Origin: a bacterium
Lineage (GTDB): Bacteria > Actinomycetota > Acidimicrobiia > Acidimicrobiales > CATQHL01
DNA: 29,901 nt
Reading direction: 5' to 3'
Assembly (NCBI GenBank): GCA_026713745.1
Contig: JAPONU010000349.1
Location: 1 to 29,901 of the forward strand
This document shows, one piece after another, positions 6,843 to 14,093 of the stretch. The notes below the pieces were generated by a model. That model saw only the letters and a program-made list of their open reading frames with translations, was not told where the DNA came from and ran no database searches. Both the position numbers and the translations under genes were made by a program. The first letter of the stretch is position 1. Each line of letters begins with the position of its first letter.

Positions 6843-7939
6843 GGGTTCAGCCGCCGGGGGTCCTCGTTGGGGGCTCCGGCGGCCTCGAAGTAGATCTCGT
6901 ACATCGCCGGCCAGTCCTTGCCCGTGATCAGGAACGTCTCGGTGTCGGGATCCCAGGCGATCCCGTTCAGCACGGCATTGGCATCATCGGGCCGCGGCCG
7001 GCCGAGGTCCGAGGCGTCGGCGTGAGCCAGAACCCGACCGGTCACGGGGTCGATCTGCACGAGCAGGTCGGTCTGCCAGACGTTCGCCCAGACCAACTCG
7101 CCGACGCACTCCAGTTCGTTCAGTGACGGCAGCTCCTCGCCGTTCATCGTCACGGGCACCGGATTGCCGACCCGCTCGAAGCTCACGGGGTCCCGGAAGT
7201 GCAATTCGTCGCTGCCGTCGCTCATCACCAGCACCCGGCCGTTGAAGCACAGGCCCCACCCCTGACCCTCGTAGCTGAAGCGGTCGATCTCGGAAAAGTC
7301 GGAGGGGTCCCACACCAGCGCGACACCGTCCTGCCAGGTGAGTTGGAAGATGGCGCCGTCCACGAACGTGAGCCCCTCGGCGAAGATGTCCTCGGTGATC
7401 TCCTGGAGTCGCAACACGTCGCCGGTGTCGCGGGCCAACTCGCGCAGGCTGCTGGCCCGATCGGCCGGGGCGCCCGTGCTCTCGTAGAGGCGGCCGTCGA
7501 AGATCTCCAAGCCCTGGGTGAACGCGGTGTGGCTGTGCAGCAGCTCTCCGATGACGACGATCTGCAGGCGCTGGGACTCGCCGGTGCCGTTCTCGTCGCC
7601 CTCGCCGGGCGCCGGTTCGCCGTCGGTGGTCTCGTCGCCCTCGCCGGGCGCCGGTTCGCCGTCGGTGGTCTCGTCGCCCTCGCCGGGCTCCTGCTCGGCG
7701 GTGTCCGGTTGGGGTGCGGTGCCACCGCTGTCCGCCGGCGCGGCGCCGGTTGCGGGAGGCTGGGGCTCGATTGTGGGCGTCAGGGGCGCCGGGGCGCTCA
7801 GCGACTCGCTCGTGGGGGGCAGAAGCGGCCTCCGGGGCGCAAGGTGCGCCTCGTCGGACTCGAAGTAGCCGCATCCGGTCGCCAAAGCCGCCAGGGCCAG
7901 CACCGCTACCACGAGCGCCGTCCGGCGCGTCCCTATCAC
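6839..7939 (-). CDS. Lipoprotein glutaminyl-peptide cyclotransferase (glutamine cyclotransferase family)
   Basis: The C-terminal ~240 residues follow the plant/bacterial-type glutaminyl cyclotransferase family (beta-propeller): FTQGLEIFDGRLYESTG, IFAEGLTFVDG, QLTWQDGVALVWD, GQGWGLCFNGRVLVMSDG, LNELECVGELVWANVWQTD, VLNGIAWD and TGKDW. These enzymes convert N-terminal glutamine to pyroglutamate. The N-terminus is a lipoprotein signal (TALVVAVLALAALATGC, Cys23 from the GTG start), so the protein is probably anchored outside the membrane. A Pro/Glu/Gly linker contains a 13-residue tandem repeat. I prefer GTG 7939 (TTG 7948 is an alternative). The frame opens back to 8086, but that part has no signal-like features and overlaps the next gene. 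It is convergent with the esterase. Confidence 0.85.
   Translation of the reverse strand: MIGTRRTALVVAVLALAALATGCGYFESDEAHLAPRRPLLPPTSESLSAPAPLTPTIEPQPPATGAAPADSGGTAPQPDTAEQEPGEGDETTDGEPAPGEGDETTDGEPAPGEGDENGTGESQRLQIVVIGELLHSHTAFTQGLEIFDGRLYESTGAPADRASSLRELARDTGDVLRLQEITEDIFAEGLTFVDGAIFQLTWQDGVALVWDPSDFSEIDRFSYEGQGWGLCFNGRVLVMSDGSDELHFRDPVSFERVGNPVPVTMNGEELPSLNELECVGELVWANVWQTDLLVQIDPVTGRVLAHADASDLGRPRPDDANAVLNGIAWDPDTETFLITGKDWPAMYEIYFEAAGAPNEDPRRLNP
7592..7687. repeat. 39-bp in-frame tandem repeat, about 2.5 copies
   Basis: Units at 7592-7630 and 7631-7669 are identical, and a partial third covers 7670-7687. They encode a 13-residue GEGDETTDGEPAP unit in the linker between the lipid anchor and the cyclotransferase domain. 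Identity at the DNA level suggests recent expansion. Confidence 0.85.
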
Positions 7940-8003
7940 GACTGTCAAGCTACCCGCGGGCCGTGCCGGGGCCGGTGACAATCGCTCCTCCGGCGCCAGC
8001 TGG

Positions 8004-9533
8004 TCAGCCGACGATGGGGATGCGCTGACCCGAGCCACCGCCGGCGGTCGGCGCATCGGGCGTGTCGGCGGTGGCGACGGGATCAACGGGTGCCTGCACG
8101 GCCGGTCCGGTGGCCGGGGGGACTCGACCGCCGCCCGCTGCGGCCGCCCTGCCCGCGATACGCCCGAGGGTCACCGCGCTGGAGATCTTCACGCCCCCGA
8201 GGCCGATGGCAGGGGCGATTCCGCCTACGCAGTCGCCGACGGCGAACAGGCCACCGATCACGTCTCCGAAGGTGTCGAAGACCTCGCAGTCCAGCGACAC
8301 CCGGAACCCGCCGGCGGGGAAGTTGATGCCGACGACCATGGGGGACGCCCACAACGGTGGCTGGGCGATGGGAAGCCGGGACTTGCCGAACACGACCCGC
8401 CCGAACGCCGGGTCACGCTCGGTTCCCGAGGCGACCGTGGCGTTCCATTCGTCGAGGGTGGCGGCGAGGGCGTCGGGTGGGCAGCCGATCAGGCCGGCCA
8501 GTTCCGCGATCGTCGGTGCGCCTACCGCCGGTTCGGGCATCTGCTCGATGAGGTCGCGACGCAGCCGGTGCACGCGGTCGTCGAACACGTAGAACGCCCG
8601 CCGCTCGCTGACGCCTTCGAGGGCCACCACGCGCTCGTCGTAGGGACCGGCTTCGTCACCGAAGCGCCGCCCGGTTGAGTCCACGGCGATGGAGTCCTCC
8701 ACCAGGGCAGAGGCCACCATCACCAGCGGCGGGATCATCGTCATGTTGATGAGGTCGCCCCCGATGGCCTGGCCCATGAGGTGCCCGTCGCCGCGGTCGG
8801 TGTCGACGCCCAGGTAGGGGGTGCCGGCCAGGTAGCCGGGTTGGTAACGCGACCGCAGCGCGTGGTTTGCCTGGTACCCGCCGGCCGCCAGGATCACCCC
8901 CTGTCCGGCCTCGAGGAGTTCTGGCCGGGGATCGGCGCCGTCGCCTTCACCCCCGTTACCGGCAGGCTCCCACTCCACTCCTGTGACTCTGCCGGAGTCG
9001 GTGTGCAGGCGCCGGGCGCGCACGCCGTAGCGCACCTCCACGCCCGCGCCGGTCAGGGCGGCCGCGAACAGGGTGCCGAAGGAGGAAACGTCGGTCACAT
9101 CCATCATGCGGTCGATGGTGTGCTGGCGCGGGCGAGGCACGAAGCGGCCGAAGCGGAACCCCAGGTCGACGAGGAACCGGTAGGCGTCGGCCGATTCTTC
9201 GGCATAGCGGCCGGCCAGGGCGGTGTCGAAGATCACCCCGTAGCGCTCCTGGTGGAGTTGCGCCTCGGCGACCATGTCGGCGAGGTAGTCGTCCGGCGAG
9301 TCGCTGATGCCGGCGGCGCGCTGGGCCTCGAAGTCGGCGAATGCCATGTAGCCGGTGGACCGCGCCGCGTTGCCCCCGAGGGTGGTGAGGGCCTCCAGCA
9401 GCACCACCGAGGCGCCGGCGCGTGCCGCTTCGAGGGCTGCGGCACATCCGCCCGGGCCGCCCCCAACGACGACAACGTCGGCTATGTCACCCGGGGCGGG
9501 CATCTCGGCGGTTCCCGAGTTGCCGGCGCTCAA
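8004..9533 (-). CDS. FAD-dependent oxidoreductase, fumarate reductase/KstD-like
   Basis: A 509-residue member of the FAD_binding_2 family. The dinucleotide motif VVVGGGPGG is near residues 21-29, followed by LEALTTLGGNAARSTGYMAF, the FAD-contact segment of fumarate reductase and ketosteroid dehydrogenase flavoproteins. The C-terminal GGIAPAIGLGGVKISSAVTLGRIAG closes the FAD domain as usual. Such enzymes reduce or desaturate activated C-C bonds next to carbonyls; the exact substrate is open. The TTG start at 9533 overlaps the upstream VOC stop (TTGA); ATG 9503 (MPAPGDIADV) is an alternative and also sits directly before the FAD motif. It is followed after about 60 bp by the cyclotransferase gene. 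Confidence 0.8.
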   Translation of the reverse strand: MSAGNSGTAEMPAPGDIADVVVVGGGPGGCAAALEAARAGASVVLLEALTTLGGNAARSTGYMAFADFEAQRAAGISDSPDDYLADMVAEAQLHQERYGVIFDTALAGRYAEESADAYRFLVDLGFRFGRFVPRPRQHTIDRMMDVTDVSSFGTLFAAALTGAGVEVRYGVRARRLHTDSGRVTGVEWEPAGNGGEGDGADPRPELLEAGQGVILAAGGYQANHALRSRYQPGYLAGTPYLGVDTDRGDGHLMGQAIGGDLINMTMIPPLVMVASALVEDSIAVDSTGRRFGDEAGPYDERVVALEGVSERRAFYVFDDRVHRLRRDLIEQMPEPAVGAPTIAELAGLIGCPPDALAATLDEWNATVASGTERDPAFGRVVFGKSRLPIAQPPLWASPMVVGINFPAGGFRVSLDCEVFDTFGDVIGGLFAVGDCVGGIAPAIGLGGVKISSAVTLGRIAGRAAAAGGGRVPPATGPAVQAPVDPVATADTPDAPTAGGGSGQRIPIVG

Positions 9534-10072
9534 CTGGACGGATCGACGTCCGGCGCCGGCGGGAGCGTGAAGGTGGGGAAATCGCCGCCTGCGATCCAGC
9601 CCTCGTAGGCGGTCCTGCGGGCGCTGTCCACGAGTTCCAGCCAGAGGCCGCTGTGGAGCCGGTGGTAGGTGAATCCCGCCGGTTTACCATCGGGGGTGGC
9701 GGCGGTGACCCCGACCGGGTAGCCCGCGGCCTCGAGCCGGGCGACGTCGCCGGCCAGATCATCCGACCAGAATCCCAGATGGTGGACGCCACCGGCGAAC
9801 GCCGGGTCCCAGACGGTGCCCGGCGACGCCTCCAGGACCTCGTAGTGCGGTGGCCCCTCGATGGAGTAGGTGAGCCGGAAGTTCACCTCCTTGACCTCGT
9901 CGCCCTGGCGGATCTCGAACTGGCGCCGCATGGGCTTGGCCCAGTTGAGGCCGCACACCGCGGCCAGTTCGTCGCAGGTGGCCTCGAAGTCGGTCGCCAC
10001 GATTCCCCAGTGGTAGAAGCCTTCGGTCGGCATGAGGCCCGTCGGGTCGGCGCTACTGGGAGTCATGGGCAT
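9530..10072 (-). CDS. VOC-superfamily (glyoxalase-like) protein
   Basis: A 180-residue protein with two beta-alpha-beta-beta-beta halves. Probable metal ligands fall at the usual strand positions: His in FYHWGIV, Glu in HYEVLEA, His in VHHLGFW and Glu in LWLELVD. Members include glyoxalases, epimerases and extradiol dioxygenase relatives; the sequence does not decide among them. ATG 10066 (MTPSS) has AGGA at good spacing and may be the true start rather than ATG 10072. The stop overlaps the start of the FAD oxidoreductase, so the two are likely co-translated and may act on the same compound. Confidence 0.85.
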   Translation of the reverse strand: MPMTPSSADPTGLMPTEGFYHWGIVATDFEATCDELAAVCGLNWAKPMRRQFEIRQGDEVKEVNFRLTYSIEGPPHYEVLEASPGTVWDPAFAGGVHHLGFWSDDLAGDVARLEAAGYPVGVTAATPDGKPAGFTYHRLHSGLWLELVDSARRTAYEGWIAGGDFPTFTLPPAPDVDPSS

Positions 10073-10131
10073 CCTGGGGGATCATACGGGCTGAGCCGTT
10101 CTCGGGGCTGCAGCCGGGAACGGTGGCGGGC

Positions 10132-10158
10132 TGGATCCCGGCCTGCGCCGCAATGGCG
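10132..10158. repeat. Degenerate REP-like palindrome
   Basis: TGGATCCCGGCCTGCGCCGC followed by AATGGC matches about 22 of 26 positions of the repeat at 3460-3485. It lies in the short gap between the VOC gene and the transporter operon (10073-10203), where a GGCGACGGG-type direct repetition is also visible. Confidence 0.5.
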
Positions 10159-10203
10159 ACGGGCTGCGGAATGGCGACGGGGTGGGGCCTGACACAGCGG
10201 CGG

Positions 10204-10914
10204 TCAGGTGCCGAGGTAGGAGCGGACCAGGTCGTGGGACTGCCGCAACTCGGCGGACGGCCCGGAGATGTCGTTGTTGCCCGTCTGGAACACGTAGGTG
10301 CGGTCGGAGATGTCCAGCACCTGCGCGTTCTGCTCGATGAGCAGGAACGTGTTGCCCTCGTCGCGCAGATCGGTGACGAGATTGAACAACTCGTCCACCA
10401 GGAACGGAGCCAGCCCGAAGGACAGCTCGTCGATCATCAGCAGCTTGGGGCGGGTCAGCATGGCCCGGGCCAGTGCCAGCATCTGCTGCTGGCCGCCCGA
10501 CAGCGACGAGGCCCCGTCGCGGATCTTCTCGGCCAGGTCGGGGAAGATCCCCAGCAGGCGCTCCCGGTCGGCGTTGACGGCTGCGGCGCCGTCGCGGCGC
10601 AGCACGGTGCCCAGGTCGAGGTTCTCCCGCACGGTGAGGTTCTGGAACACGCCGCGGCCTTCGGGGAGATGCCCCAGACCCGCCGCAGCGCGGCGCTCCA
10701 CGGACATACCGGCGAGGTCGTTGCCGGCCAGGCGCACGCTTCCCGACCAGGTGTCCAATACGCCCGAGACGGCCCGAAGGAACGTCGTCTTGCCGGCCCC
10801 GTTGGCCCCCAGCACCGACACGATCTCGCCCTCGTCGACGTTGAGGGAGATGCCGTGCAGCACCTCGAGACTCCCGTAGCCGCTGACCAGGTCGTTGACT
10901 TCCAGAAGAGCCAT
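10204..10914 (-). CDS. livF: Branched-chain-type ABC transporter ATP-binding protein
   Basis: A 236-residue ATPase of the LivF type. Walker A is GANGAGKT (36-43), the signature LSGGQQQ (138-144) and Walker B LLMIDE (158-163). LPEGRGVFQNLTVRENL is characteristic of LivF. It pairs with the LivG-type ATPase at 10914-11756 to drive the LivH/LivM channel. ATG 10914 overlaps the LivG TGA stop; GTG 10917 is also possible. It is the last gene of the transporter operon. Substrates of this transporter class range from branched-chain amino acids to urea, amides and aromatic acids. Confidence 0.93.
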   Translation of the reverse strand: MALLEVNDLVSGYGSLEVLHGISLNVDEGEIVSVLGANGAGKTTFLRAVSGVLDTWSGSVRLAGNDLAGMSVERRAAAGLGHLPEGRGVFQNLTVRENLDLGTVLRRDGAAAVNADRERLLGIFPDLAEKIRDGASSLSGGQQQMLALARAMLTRPKLLMIDELSFGLAPFLVDELFNLVTDLRDEGNTFLLIEQNAQVLDISDRTYVFQTGNNDISGPSAELRQSHDLVRSYLGT

Positions 10915-11756
10915 CACTCCGCTCCCGGGTTTGCGTCGTCTTCGCCGATCGTGACGCCCAGGCTCTCAGCCTCGAGGCGGGCGGCGAAACCATGCCCCAG
11001 GTACGCCTCGATCACCGCCGGATCGTGTGTCACCTCGTCGGGGGTGCCCTCGGAGATTATTCGCCCGAAGTCCAGCACGGCGATATATGGGCAGAGGCTG
11101 GCCACCAATTGCAGGTCGTGTTCGATGATGACGATGCAGAGCTCCGTCTCGGCGGCGATGCCCCGCAGCCCGCGCAGCAGCACGGTGACGTCGTCGGCGC
11201 CGAGCCCGGCGGCCGGCTCGTCCAGCAGCACGACCGGCGGTTCGGCCACGAGCGCCCGGGCGACCTCGACGAGTTTCTGGCTGCCGAGCGGCAGCGAGTC
11301 GGCCTCGGTGTGGGCGACGTCCGCCAGGTCGAAACGCTCCAGCATGTTCATGCAATCCCGCCGTGCCTGGCGCTCCTCGGTGCGCGCCCAGGGCATGCGC
11401 AGCAACTCTGCCAGGTGCCCCCAGCGGTAACGCTGCTGCAAACCCAGGAGCGTGTTCTCCATGACGCTGGCGTCGAGCACCAGCTTGGGAGCTTGGAAGG
11501 TCCGCCCGATGCCGGCGGCGACGCGAGCACTCTGGCTGCGGTTCGCCAGGTCCTTGCCCGCGAGGAGAACCTCGCCTTGGGACGGCGCGACGTAGCCGGA
11601 GACCACGTTGAACATCGTCGTCTTGCCGGCGCCGTTGGGCCCGATGAGTCCGTTGAATCCGCTGCCGAAGGTGAGGTCCACGCCTTCGAGGACGCGGTTG
11701 CCTCCGAAGGCGACGTGCAGGTTGCGCAACTCCAGGGGGGCGGGGCCGTCACTCAC
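10914..11756 (-). CDS. livG: Branched-chain-type ABC transporter ATP-binding protein
   Basis: A 280-residue LivG-type ATPase. Walker A is GPNGAGKT (39-46) and Walker B VVLLDEP (175-181). The signature is divergent, LPLGSQK (155-161), where LivG proteins usually have LPYGxQR. The end VTHDPAVIEAYLGHG is typical of LivG. The start is GTG 11756, overlapping the LivM TGA stop by four bases (GTGA). An upstream open frame to 12590 is a shadow of livM and is not part of the protein. Cytoplasmic subunit of the importer. Confidence 0.93.
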   Translation of the reverse strand: MSDGPAPLELRNLHVAFGGNRVLEGVDLTFGSGFNGLIGPNGAGKTTMFNVVSGYVAPSQGEVLLAGKDLANRSQSARVAAGIGRTFQAPKLVLDASVMENTLLGLQQRYRWGHLAELLRMPWARTEERQARRDCMNMLERFDLADVAHTEADSLPLGSQKLVEVARALVAEPPVVLLDEPAAGLGADDVTVLLRGLRGIAAETELCIVIIEHDLQLVASLCPYIAVLDFGRIISEGTPDEVTHDPAVIEAYLGHGFAARLEAESLGVTIGEDDANPGAE

Positions 11757-12808
11757 AGTGTGAACAACCTTGCCAGGGGCATGTTGCGGATTTGCTTGCC
11801 GAAGCGGCTGTCCTGAATGCGTTTCGGAAGCGAGGCGAATCCGTAGGGCAGGGCCAGGATGGCGATCATCAGGGCGATGCCGATGATGATGAGACGGAGG
11901 ATCTGGAAGCTTGCGAGCTGCTCGCGGATGAGGATGTAGAACATGGCGCCCAGGAGCGGCCCCCAGATGCGCCCGACGCCGCCCAGCACCAGGATGACCA
12001 GCATGAAGACCAGCAGGTTGTCCTTGAACGCGGCCGGGCTCAGGAAGCGGATGTCCTGGGCGTACAGAGCGCCGGCGATGGCGGCGACGAATCCGGAGAT
12101 GCCGAACGCCACCAGCTTGTAGCGGGTAGCGGGAATGCCGATTGGTCCGGTGGCGATGTCGATGTCCTTGACTGCCTTGAGAGTGCGTCCCATGCGGCCT
12201 CGCGTGAGCACCAGCATCACGAGATAGGTGATAAGCAGGATGATCAACGCGGTGAAGTAGAGCGTTATGGGCCCGTTGCCCTCGCCGATGGAGAAGACCT
12301 TCTTGACGCTGCGCCCGCCGCTGGCGCCGGTATCGAGCCAGTCCCACATCTCGGGTCCCAGCTCGATGAGTTTCACGAGGAGCTCCCCGAAGGCCAGTGT
12401 GGCGATGGCGAGGAAGAACCCTTTCAGGCGTGCCGCCGGGAAGGCGATGACGATGCCCACGATGGCGCAGATCACCCCGAGGATGACCATGGCGACCAGA
12501 TACGGCACCCCGTCCTCGTACAGCAGCGTGGTGCCGTAGGCGCCAAGGGCGAAGAATCCGGCGTGCGCCAGGCCGAGTTGCCCGGCCCAACCCACGAGCA
12601 GGTTGAACCCCATGGCGGAGATGGTGTGGATGAGGATGCCCGTCAGCACACCGTGCCAGTAGGGGCCGTTGAGACCTCCGTACGGGAGGTGAGGCAGCAA
12701 CGCGGCGACGCCGAACAGCAGCGCAACCGCAGCGGGCTCGCCATAGCCGAGGACTCCCCGTGGCCGGGGCTTGTACAGCGCGCGGCTCGGGATGGTGGCG
12801 TCGCTCAT
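11753..12808 (-). CDS. livM: Branched-chain-type ABC transporter permease (LivM)
   Basis: A 351-residue multi-spanning permease. The family hallmark NLLVGWAGQLGLAHAGFFALGAYG is near residues 70-95, and many hydrophobic segments follow (MVILGVICAIVGIVIAFPAA, LIILLITYLVMLVLT). LVFMLVILVLGGVGRIWGP matches the conserved C-terminal loop region. ATG 12808 lies 4 bp after the LivH stop. It forms the membrane channel together with LivH. Confidence 0.93.
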   Translation of the reverse strand: MSDATIPSRALYKPRPRGVLGYGEPAAVALLFGVAALLPHLPYGGLNGPYWHGVLTGILIHTISAMGFNLLVGWAGQLGLAHAGFFALGAYGTTLLYEDGVPYLVAMVILGVICAIVGIVIAFPAARLKGFFLAIATLAFGELLVKLIELGPEMWDWLDTGASGGRSVKKVFSIGEGNGPITLYFTALIILLITYLVMLVLTRGRMGRTLKAVKDIDIATGPIGIPATRYKLVAFGISGFVAAIAGALYAQDIRFLSPAAFKDNLLVFMLVILVLGGVGRIWGPLLGAMFYILIREQLASFQILRLIIIGIALMIAILALPYGFASLPKRIQDSRFGKQIRNMPLARLFTL

Positions 12809-12812
12809 CGCC

Positions 12813-13928
12813 TCAGACCTCCCGCGCCGACTTTTCGCGCGTCAGGCCGCCCGGCACCACCAGCAGCACGACGACGACGACCAATAGGGCGACGGCCGCC
12901 TGCACGCTGGTGGAGATCTGCCCGCCGACGAGGCTCTCGCCTACGCCGATGACCATTCCGCCGGCGAAGGTGCCCAGCAGCGAGGTGAAACCGCCCAGCA
13001 CTGCGGCGATGAACCCTTTGAGGATGATGACGTTGGCGGTGGAGACGTCCAGCACAGCCGAGGTGGTGCGGAGGATCAGTGCGATGGCGCCGATGGCGAC
13101 GCCCATCGCCCAGGCCAGCAGCGAGATGCGCCCGCTGTTGATGCCCAGCAGGCGAGCGGTGGTGCCGTCCTCGGCGATGGCTCGCATGCGGACGCCCCAG
13201 GTGGACTTGAAGAACAGCCCCACGGCTATGGCGATGGCCAGGCCGGTGCCGATGGCCACGACCTCATCGGCGCCGATGATGAGGCGGACCGACCCGTCGG
13301 GGTTGGTGAGCTTCAGCGGCGTCTTGTCGTCCCAAGGGGCGTCGAAGGAGCGTGCATGGACGCCCCAGAGGAGTTGGTTGCCCGACAGCAGCGCCCAGGT
13401 CATGCCGATGGTGAGCAGCAGCAGCGGGAAGTGGTCAACCTTGGCGAGCGGCTTGACCCAGGCGCGGGCCGCCAGCAGCGTCAGGATGCCGGCCAGGATG
13501 CCGAGCGGCACCGCCGCACCCCACGACCAGCCGCCGTCGGGGGTGGGGAACCAGTCCAGGAAGGTCGGTAGCCCCTCGCGGTGGAGGAAGTCGATGGCGA
13601 GGTAGGTCATGACGGCGGCGGCGGCGTAGGCCAGCGGCCGGTTGGAGAGACCCACCAGGGGACGGATGAGCAGGAATTGCGTCGCTGCACCGAAGACGCC
13701 GGCGAACAGCAGGGCGATGATGATGGCCAGCCAGAAGGGCCAACCCACGCCGCCGTCGCCGGGGTCGGCCGACAGGAACCAGCCCAGATAGGCGCACATG
13801 ATGCCCATCTGCGCGATGGCGAAGTTGGGCACGTCCGTGGACTTCATGATGACCACGATCGCCAGACCGATCAGGCTGAAGACGCTGCCGTCCTCGAGCC
13901 CTGCGATGATCTGCTGCAGTACCTGCAC
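12813..13928 (-). CDS. livH: Branched-chain-type ABC transporter permease (LivH)
   Basis: A 371-residue permease. The conserved N-terminus is LEDGSVFSLIGLAIVVIMKS followed by TDVPNFAIAQMGIMCAYLGW, the LivH start pattern. Further helices run to the end, including VIILKGFIAAVLGGFTSLLG, a LivH hallmark. The GTG start at 13928 has AGGAAA about 7 bases upstream. A loop of about 60 residues after the second membrane pair (around PEDGGWSWGAA and the HARSFDAPWDDKTPLKL segment) makes it longer than many LivH proteins. It is separated from the upstream binding-protein gene by two hairpins. Confidence 0.93.
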   Translation of the reverse strand: MQVLQQIIAGLEDGSVFSLIGLAIVVIMKSTDVPNFAIAQMGIMCAYLGWFLSADPGDGGVGWPFWLAIIIALLFAGVFGAATQFLLIRPLVGLSNRPLAYAAAAVMTYLAIDFLHREGLPTFLDWFPTPDGGWSWGAAVPLGILAGILTLLAARAWVKPLAKVDHFPLLLLTIGMTWALLSGNQLLWGVHARSFDAPWDDKTPLKLTNPDGSVRLIIGADEVVAIGTGLAIAIAVGLFFKSTWGVRMRAIAEDGTTARLLGINSGRISLLAWAMGVAIGAIALILRTTSAVLDVSTANVIILKGFIAAVLGGFTSLLGTFAGGMVIGVGESLVGGQISTSVQAAVALLVVVVVLLVVPGGLTREKSAREV

Positions 13929-13994
13929 CGTGGTTTCCTAAGCCTTCCGCGAGCCGGCCGGTTCGGCCGGGGATCGCTAGCCGGGGAATTGTAG

Positions 13995-14055
13995 GCAAGG
14001 AACCGCCGTGCTGGGAGCGGGGGGATGCTCCCGTCGATGCACGGCGGTTCCTTGC
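13995..14055 (-). terminator. Large inverted repeat between binding-protein and livH genes
   Basis: Perfect 17-bp arms: 13995-14011 (GCAAGGAACCGCCGTGC) and 14039-14055, with a nested GGGAGC/GCTCCC stem (14013-14018/14027-14032). No U-run follows, so it may act as an attenuator or an mRNA 3'-end stabiliser rather than a full terminator. Its arm core GAACCGCCGTG recurs in the hairpin at 15978-16032. Confidence 0.65.
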
Positions 14056-14061
14056 TGGGTC

Positions 14062-14089
14062 GAGCCGGGTTTGGGGGGAAACCCGGCTC
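14062..14089 (-). terminator. Hairpin just after the binding-protein stop codon
   Basis: 11-bp perfect arms GAGCCGGGTTT (14062-14072) and AAACCCGGCTC (14079-14089), with a six-base loop, start 4 bases after the stop codon at 14094-14096. A U-tract is lacking. Probably partial termination or protection of the upstream mRNA. Confidence 0.65.
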
Positions 14090-14093
14090 AGTT

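Noticed and set aside
10914..12590. 558-residue LivM-LivG fusion
   Set aside because: The N-terminal half is an out-of-frame shadow of livM; the GTG at 11756 overlapping the livM stop gives a normal LivG length.
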